Positions 57,541-64,000 of a DNA stretch of 64,000 bases are shown one piece after another (position 1 is the first letter of the stretch; every line of letters starts with the position of its first letter). A program made the translations under genes and the position numbers. Source of the stretch: Laburnicola sp. R22_1. Taxonomy: Eukaryota; Ascomycota; Dothideomycetes; Pleosporales; Didymosphaeriaceae. The notes beneath the pieces were generated by a model, which worked only from the letters and a program-made list of their open reading frames with translations, was not told the origin of the DNA and searched no databases. Location of the stretch: the NCBI GenBank assembly GCA_014281115.1, contig JACONQ010000012.1, forward strand, positions 1,612,001-1,676,000, written 5' to 3'.

Positions 57541-58824
57541 AAGCTGCACGGTCCGTACGCTCCAGGCCGTTCGTTAGAGCCAGCGCAGTCTCGTTCGACG
57601 AAAATGCGCAGGCAACCAAGCAGTCCAATGCAGCTGATCATGCAAGGTCATCAATGAACATACGGCACGGGATAAAGTGACACCCCGATGCACCAACTAC
57701 ATCAGAATGCGTCTGTTCAACCAACCGTTCGCAGCGTTTCCACCGTAGCGTACTACGCTACGGTTGCCCCTATCGCTCTACGCTACAGTTTGTATGGACG
57801 TTAGTAGAGCCATACTATGGGCCAAAATACGTACAATTACGGCTACGCTACGGCCTAGAGGGTAGCTACGTCCTTACGCCTTACGAGCCGTACTACGGGC
57901 CGTACTACAGCCCGTACTACGATACGTTGGATACGCTGACCGTTCGTCAATATGCTATCTCCTATGGTGTTGCCCCCGCCTTGTCGATCAGCTCCTGATA
58001 TCGACCCAAAGAAAAAGCAACTGTCAAAAGCGGGGTTGCGGGACAGCTTGTGGTTGAGCAGGCTCTTATCAGCCCACTTAAACTCTATCATAAAGCCGAC
58101 GCTGTGTCCTGCCTAAGGTTGAATTTCCACATCAATCATTACTGACCAAATTCAACGAAACACTCCCCTGTCAATATCTTCGCCCATCGTCGAAAAAGTT
58201 ACCAAGGTAAGACTTATTCGAATGTGCAAGGCTATTTCATGTGATACTAATACTGAAAGGTCGCACAACATGCCAGTCGCCGCCGAACGAACTCAACCTT
58301 GGAAGGCTATTTGGCCGCCAGCGGAGGCAGTTAAGCCAGCTAGTGAGAAGAGTCGTGCTGGACAAATAAACGTGCTTTATTCCGGAGGTGGGGCTTACCC
58401 CAACTACATCAAGCCCACTGAGGGTGTCCGTCTCTGAGCCCATGCTAGAGGCTTTCATTGCTATGAGAAGGACAACGCATCGGCGCAGCACAGCGAATCA
58501 ATGAGTGATATAGCTGAATGACATGAAATTCGCTTCCCTAATGGGTTTGTGTACCACAGCCACTATATTCTCTCCATCTTGTCATTGTGTGGTGAAAAGT
58601 TGCAATTTGTTGACCACAATGCAGTCACAAAAAGCAATGTATGTTAGCTAGTGAGCAGTAATCCTATCACGCGACCCATCCTGGCACGCATACCTAGGGT
58701 ACCATACGTAGTTATCAACCAGATCTAGCCTACAATGTAATACTTTTGGGTCTTCAGTGGGCCACAGCCTAGCCTAACACTAATCTCTATCAAACCACAT
58801 CCATAACACCAAAGGGTCGCACTA

Positions 58825-58984
58825 CCGTAGAGTCTTGCTCATAAGAGGCACAGTAACTATAATTAGAGGCCTAATTAAACAAATTAAATCTTCCCATCTA
58901 GCTAGTTGTGAAGTATGCAATGGATAGAATTGCTAAAGGCTTCTGAATATCGTTACTGAGCCTCTTATGCGCAAGACTCTACAG
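58825..58984. repeat. TA-flanked MITE 3
   Basis: A 160-bp element with inverted ends of about 33 bp, CCGTAGAGTCTTGCTCATAA at left and its near-perfect reverse complement at right, flanked by TA (58823-58824; 58985-58986). Noncoding interior. Confidence 0.75.
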
Positions 58985-59246
58985 TAGACAAGTAGAGTCA
59001 AACATGGTGTCTCTCAGGCATTATGAGACGTCTAGGCCTCGCTTCAATACATGAGATAAACGAAGCTTGTTAATCCTAGCTTCTACAGCATGAATATAGG
59101 CTCCAGGAGTCATCTTCTCAGTCACCTGATGCCGAGAGATTTGGCATGAATGAACTTCCCAGAACAAGCTTCGCATAAAGAGATACCATAGTGATTATAG
59201 CCGCATGGTACCATGGATAACGCAAATTTCTTGGCAAGGTACAATG

Positions 59247-60391
59247 CTAGCAATCATTTTCGCTTTGTGCGCGAAGAGCCTCTTGCGCATATGCAGATTT
59301 AGGCCCATGGAGTCGAGACGGTACGACACGGCCCAAGTCCAACTTTTCATCGGCGTAAAATATCAATGCCCGCACCTTGATACTCTCGCGAGGGCGAACT
59401 TCGGTACTGTTACGTTTGTCTTGAAACGAGCAATGAGGAACACCTGAGCAGAGTTAGTTTTTACACACGACAATGGTGAACAGGTAAACGAAACGTACCA
59501 CCGTATATACCTAGTTTGGAGTCCCCGCCTTGGAAGGTAATCGTTTCCGTATCCATCTGACGGTCTAGATAGCACCAGTCTTGTTGTTTGTTGTAGTGTA
59601 TGTTGATGCTTTCTTCGATAACATTCGGAAAGACGTTGTCCATCAGCTCGAAATCGTCGGGCTTTGTGGATGACAGTCCAGAGAAAACCAACGGCCAGTC
59701 AAGCAGGGGACCGAAAAGAGGTTTCCAAACACTGTTGTTCTTAGTGGATGCAGGGAGGTTTTGGCATGCTGGACAGCTTACTTGACGATCTTGTGGTGGT
59801 GCTTGAGGAGCTGTTGACCCATTTCTTCACCATAACGATCGATGATTATGTCGCTGATACCCTTGGGAGAAGTCTGAGAGAGCTCAATCAGAACCGAGAA
59901 GTGTTCCAAAGCTGTCAATCTCATCTTACCGACATGGGCGTTTGGCACCGGCTGCGCGAATTCGTACTCGGTCCCTGGGGAGATAGGAAACGATGTGTTC
60001 CTCCGACGTACCTACTCATTCATTAATTGCAAGGCCGAGAGAAACATGCTCGTGGACCTACAAGGTATTCCAGAATTGCAACATTGTGCGTGCCTAATAC
60101 TTCCTGCAGTAGCTCCTGCACCTTCGGCAGATAGACATGTTGAACCGCAACAGGGTCTGCATAGTCCTCGTGTCTCATTTGTGTGTCCAGATCGCGAACC
60201 ACTATTCCATCTTTGTCGAGCGTCAATGTGCCTATGGACGAGCGAAGGTCTCTGACCGGAATGTGGTTGACCATTTCTTGGATCACGTTGGTCTGTGGCA
60301 CGTCGCCGTGCGGCTCATATTGGATAGCATATGGTTTCGCAGTCCTGTATAGCTCGTCTCGGGAAAGAAAACAAATGGATGCTTCGGCCAT
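59247..60391 (-). pseudogene. CmcJ/asaB-like oxygenase gene with one-base break
   Basis: Exons 60391-60062, 60011-59930, 59873-59782, 59731-59499 and 59443-59247. The protein fits the fungal CmcJ/GA4-desaturase-like family: YRTAKPYAIQYE, RRRNTSFPISPGTEYEFAQP, NAHVDFS, VWKPLFGPLLDWPL and GVPHCSFQD. The family is linked to secondary metabolite tailoring, with the HxD in AHVD a probable iron ligand (general knowledge). Exons sum to 934 bases, one too many. Exon 3 enters as DFSQGYQ and meets a stop, while the conserved continuation KGISDIIIDRYGEEMG is in the next frame. One surplus C in CCC near 59866 explains it. All other splice joins are clean, so the gene was inactivated or misassembled by one base. 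Confidence 0.75.
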
Positions 60392-60834
60392 TGTTGAAGG
60401 AAGGAGTATGACCACTTTGGTTCCCTTGCTCAAAAATCACGATTGCAGACATACACAAGGCAGAACAAGGACTAATATGATGCCAGGCAATCGTTGAGCG
60501 ACTCTCGCCGTCAGCCCCCATGCTCTGGCTTTTTGAACTCAATCAGCGGGCCCATGTACCAACCACACTCCCAGTACATCCGCAAACGGTATCGCGCATA
60601 CGGCGTCATTGGTGACACACTGATGGGACTGGTAGATAGGCTGTCCGTAGCTGCGGGGTAGCTGCAGCGTTCATGCAAAGCTGTGGTTGCTTTTCGGGTA
60701 CCGGTGAAGAATTGGATACAGCTAAACCTCCTTAATGAGGGCGAGCTGTTTTTCCTATCCCTATATGTGGGAAGCCTTGGGTCTAAGGATGAGGGCATAC
60801 CTGTTCTCAGCGCCAGGCCGTGTCAAGCGCAGCT
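60392..60834. other. Intergenic region
   Basis: Between two minus-strand gene remnants. An 95-codon frame (60798-60511) shows no motif and could be random or a lost last exon of the ankyrin gene. It should include the CmcJ-like promoter. Confidence 0.35.
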
Positions 60835-61662
60835 TCACGCCATTCTAGAACGTATATTGATCCCTCGGGTTATATCAAATAAGTCTCTAGGCATGAACCA
60901 AACTACATCATGAATTGCTGTCGGGTACAAGGCGGCACCGTGATCTAATAGTGTGATAACGGTATCAGGCTTGTCCCGCCTCAGAGCATGCTCCAGAGGT
61001 AACAGCAACCCTTTATTAACATTGGCTCCCTTGCTGAGGACGAATTTTAGTACTTCTGTGTAGTCAGGAGTATCAATGATCGGGATCAAAATTGTGTGCG
61101 TATGTTTCTTGAGGATCGTCGAAAAAGCATCTGGGTCTGCGCCCGCTTCCAGGAGAACGTGCAAAGTATCCATGACGTATCTAGATCGATGACGTCGATT
61201 TTCCATGCAGTTCAGAACCTCGATGAGCGGAAGGTTCCAATTTCCCGTCACAAGGTTAGGGTCCATGCCACAATCGAGCATAAGCTTTACGAAGTCTGTA
61301 CCACACCAGTAGCACTGGATAAGGAAGAAATCGCTGAAATCGGAATCATCCACATCCATTTTTGCGCTTGATTGTAGAAGCGTTTGTAATATTTCAATAT
61401 CCACACCACCAGCTTTCTTGATTGCTGTTTTCAAGGGCGTGGAGCCTGGCTTGAAGTCTGAATCGGAACCGAGGTTCGCATTGTAAAGATCATAGTCAGC
61501 ATCGGCGCCCTCTTGTAAAAGAAGCTCCACGCCATTCTTATTTCCCACTTTTATTATTTCATGCAATGCCTTGCCTTTGCCGTCTATGGAGATAGTAAAA
61601 GGGTTGGTTGGGTCCCTGGCTCGTGAGAGCAGTGAGCAGACGCTGTCAATCTGCCCCCTTTG
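60835..61662 (-). pseudogene. Ankyrin-repeat gene truncated by repeat R3
   Basis: The frame holds several degenerate ankyrin repeats (ALHEIIKVGNKNGVELLLQE, STPLKTAIKKAGG, LHVLLEAGADPDA, VLKFVLSKGANVN, VITLLDHGAAL). Gene-like sequence ends at about 61662, where R3 begins. The frame stays open to an ATG at 61713, but those 17 codons are repeat sequence. The original 5' part is missing from the window. Ankyrin proteins bind other proteins; no effector domain is left to indicate a role. Confidence 0.7.
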
Positions 61663-61730
61663 TTGCAACCAACATAATTTTGTTAGTAAAAGGGGCCGAA
61701 TTTTTTTAGGCAATATGTAACTTATAAGGA
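61663..61730 (+). repeat. Repeat R3, copy 4 (RIP-altered)
   Basis: TTGCAACCAACATAATTTTG, then TTAGTAAAAGGGGCCGAA and GGCAATATGTAACTTATAAG, aligned base by base to copy 1 with mostly C-to-T or G-to-A changes. It marks the border of the AT island to the right. Confidence 0.75.
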
Positions 61731-61766
61731 ACTAAACTAAAGTTTAATTAGATATATATATACTAT

Positions 61767-61876
61767 GTGTGTGTGTTGTTAAATTATCTACCTAGGGGTA
61801 GAACGACAAAGGCTTTCATCTCAAATAACATGACAAAAAAGCAGAGCCCCTGCTTAGTAATCAAAAAGAGCGTGAG
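61767..61876 (+). repeat. Repeat R1, copy 5, with 12-bp target duplication
   Basis: Lies between TATATATACTAT at 61755-61766 and at 61877-61888. It starts GTGTGTGTGTTGTTAAATT and ends AAAAAGAGCGTGAG. It is one of the least mutated copies (GCCCC and CCTAGGGG retained) though it sits in an AT island. Confidence 0.85.
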
Positions 61877-62601
61877 TATATATACTATAACTATACTTTT
61901 ATTATATATAACTTTATATTATACTTTACTAGTAAGAAAAACTATAGTAATATTAAAAGCTACTTCTATAATATATACTAGTATATCTCTAATAGCTATA
62001 TTCGCTTATTTATAACTACTATTTAGATAATAATTTATTTAGTTTATTTTAGTAAGTTTCTAACTTTATTATACTTATTAATACTTATATATAATATAAA
62101 TAGATTTAAAATTAATACTCTATCTATACTTATAAAGAATTAATAATTAGAGTTAAGATAATAGTTAATTAAACTTTATAGGTAAGATATTATATAGAGA
62201 TTCTAATAATTATCTATGCCTACTATTAAATAGGCGCGTAGTAGTGCGCTAGTTACTAGGCCTAATTAGAACTAACACTAAAGATAAAAGATATTATCTC
62301 TAGGACTACATATTAATCTATTACACTACTCTTTCTCTAAAAAAATAGTTTTATTATTCTTATAGTAATAACTATAAAGAAGTATTACTAAGTATTACTA
62401 AGTATTATAAAGTATTATATAGTATTATAAAATATTATACAATATTATAAAATATTCTATAATTTATACTATTTATAACTTATAGATTCTTTTTTTAGTT
62501 TTATTTCTTTTCTAAAGTTCTAACTATAGTCTCTTTATAAAAACTTCGTATATAGAAGCTTTGTACTACAACTACTAAGCTTACTTAGTAGTTTAAACAC
62601 G

Positions 62602-62716
62602 CTTTTTTAATTACCTTTTTATACTTTTTTAGTTACTAAGTAAGGGCTCTACTTTTTTATTATAATATTTAAGATAAAAGCCTTTATTATTCTACTCTTA
62701 GATAGATAATTTAATA
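62602..62716 (-). repeat. Repeat R1, copy 6
   Basis: Reverse copy from TTTTTTAATTACC to TAGATAGATAATTTAATAA; strongly C-to-T mutated. Target duplication not recognisable. Confidence 0.7.
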
Positions 62717-62726
62717 ATATATAGGT

Positions 62727-62845
62727 CTTTTTTAATTACCGTTTTTACGCTCTTTTTAATTACTAAGTAGGGGCTTTACTTTTATTATTATATTATTTAA
62801 GATAAAAGCCTTTATTATTCTACTTCTAGGTAGTTAATTTAATAA
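62727..62845 (-). repeat. Repeat R1, copy 7
   Basis: Reverse copy from TTTTTTAATTACCG to TAGGTAGTTAATTTAATAA, only 10 bp from copy 6. Duplication not clear. Confidence 0.7.
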
Positions 62846-62857
62846 TTTATAACTTAT

Positions 62858-62968
62858 GTGTATTAAATTATCTATCTAGGGTAGAATAACAAAGGCTTTT
62901 ATTCTAAATAACATAATAAAAAAGTAGAGCCCTCTGCTTAGTAATTAAAAAGAGTATAAAAAGGTGCA
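62858..62968 (+). repeat. Repeat R1, copy 8
   Basis: Forward copy from GTGTATTAAATTATC to AGAGTATAAAAAGGTGC. Imperfect direct repeats (TATAACTTAT and TATAACCTAT) lie at its flanks. Adjacent to copy 7 in opposite orientation. Confidence 0.7.
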
Positions 62969-63134
62969 TATAACCTATAAGTAAAGTTATTATTAGTAAG
63001 TTTATAACTTTATATTATTATTATTAAGCATAACTACTATTACTAGATATAATTATTTTTATTAGGCTTAATTATATTAGTTTCTATTATACAGACAATT
63101 TTTAATATATAAGTAGTTTTTATATATAAACTAA

Positions 63135-63257
63135 TTTTTTTAATTACCTTTTTTACGCTCTTTTTAATTACTAAGCAGGGGCTCTGCTTTTTTGTTATGT
63201 TATTTAAGATAAAAGCCTTTGTCGTGCTATCTCTAGGTAGTTAATTTAACGTCACAC
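63135..63257 (-). repeat. Repeat R1, copy 9, with 9-bp target duplication
   Basis: Flanked by ATAAACTAA (63126-63134; 63258-63266). Reads TTTTTTTAATTACC to TTAACGTCACAC on the plus strand, a full-length copy with an A-rich end on the minus strand. Confidence 0.82.
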
Positions 63258-63419
63258 ATAAACTAAATATTATTTTTTATATTACTATTAGTATTTTTAG
63301 GTTAAGTAGTCTAAGGACATAACTAGTAAGATAGTTGGTATTATTATTAGTAGTATAGATAATAGAAATACTTTTTTATAACTTATAACTTATAGTTATA
63401 AAGAAGTATATAAGTGTTT

Positions 63420-63500
63420 TAGAGAGCTTTGCTTTTTTATTATGTTATTTAAGATAAAAACCTTTGTTATCCTATCTCTAAGTAGATTTAATTAACGCTA
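63420..63500 (-). repeat. Repeat R1, copy 10, with 13-bp target duplication
   Basis: An 81-bp copy between TATATAAGTGTTT at 63407-63419 and 63501-63513. The conserved end (ATTAACGCTA) abuts the duplication; the other end is cut inside the AGAGCCC block. Confidence 0.85.
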
Positions 63501-64000
63501 TATATAAGTGTTTACTATATATTTATTATATTAATATATTTTATAATACTAGTTTACTTATTCTTAGTACTAATATATTTTATTTACTAGTAAATATAGT
63601 AAACTTATAGTAAATAAAAATAAATATTAGCTTTCTAAACATCTTTTTAATCTTTTCTTTAGTTTAAGATTAAAGTAAATTAAGATAGAAGGTTATTATA
63701 TACTATATATAGTACTTAAATCTAATTAAAAACTAAACTTAAATATCTAGTAATATAATAATAGTTTAAACTTACTTATACTCTCTATTATAGCCGGCTG
63801 TTTAACTAACCACCATGTTACGTAATTAATAATTTCTTTAATAATATTTTTGTAGTAATAACAACAACAATAATTAACGTACTTTACACTCGAGTTAATT
63901 ATTTCATTAAGTTAATTACTTTGCCAAGACCCTACTAAAATATACTATTAGTAATAGTACAACGCGATGCCTTAACTATATAATAAACTACTAGCGTTAA

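Larger units (their letters stand above)
56639..59246. other. Gene-free accessory stretch
   Basis: 2.6 kb with R3 copy 3, MITE 3 and a stretch of reiterated CTACG/TACGG words at 57735-57935. A 71-codon frame at 58222-58437 has no recognisable motif and is not called. No RNA gene seen. Confidence 0.4.
61731..64000. other. RIP-like AT island to window end
   Basis: Almost entirely A/T with abundant TA and very few G or C outside R1 copies. No reading frame, no recognisable transposase. It contains six R1 copies, so the background was mutated before or while these inserted. Confidence 0.7.

Noticed and set aside
57735..57935. Tyr/Gly-rich frames from reiterated TACGG/CTACG words
   Set aside because: Simple-sequence origin; no start, splice or domain evidence.
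58222..58437. 71-codon frame MCKAISCDTNTERS..
   Set aside because: No homology that I recognise, lies among repeats, no splice or promoter support.
1..64000. tRNA, 5S rRNA and riboswitch signals
   Set aside because: Looked for T-loop words (GGTTCGAATCC type) and 5S-like sequence on both strands and found no arrangement with matching stems; a covariance-model scan could still find one.

Overview
The window is nuclear DNA of a filamentous ascomycete. Genes carry short introns (about 42-95 bp, one of 273 bp) with GT..AG ends and CTAAC-like branch sites. The gene families are typical of Pezizomycotina: a C2/EF-hand phosphatidylserine decarboxylase, RTA1-like and Zn2Cys6 proteins, a HET-domain gene and pogo/Fot1 transposons. 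AT-rich islands full of TpA look like repeat-induced point mutation (RIP). A Dothideomycete of the order Pleosporales is my best guess, by inference only.

Positions 1-33,233 are mostly a core gene block: transketolase, phosphatidylserine decarboxylase 2, a small Cys/His protein, a 133-aa unknown, a membrane protein with a one-base frame break, a secreted hydrophobic protein, a decayed protein kinase, a GNAT acetyltransferase, a Zn2Cys6 regulator, an RTA1-like membrane protein, Sec61 alpha, the mitochondrial oxaloacetate carrier, the WD40 protein Swd2, the rRNA-processing factor Las1 and an acidic disordered protein. These are housekeeping functions (carbon metabolism, phospholipid synthesis, secretion, mitochondrial transport, histone methylation/RNA 3'-end processing, ribosome biogenesis) and do not form one pathway.

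Positions 33,991-64,000 are accessory. They hold a RIP-degraded hAT relic with an intact 8-bp target duplication; 6.4 kb without genes; a chain of three TA-flanked pogo-type elements (A, C, D), with a fourth (B) nested in A, in one palindromic TA site; a HET-domain pseudogene; a MULE-like MITE with a 10-bp target duplication; a beta-lactamase-like gene, a CmcJ-like oxygenase gene and an ankyrin gene, all broken; and an AT-rich island to the window end.

A short repeat called R1 here occurs ten times. Six copies are flanked by direct repeats of 9-14 bp, with one end fixed and the other variable, which points to target-primed retroposition. All gene models were spliced by eye; exon sums are divisible by three except in the two genes where a one-base break is reported and in the nonsense- or frameshift-broken transposon A. 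No homology search was possible.
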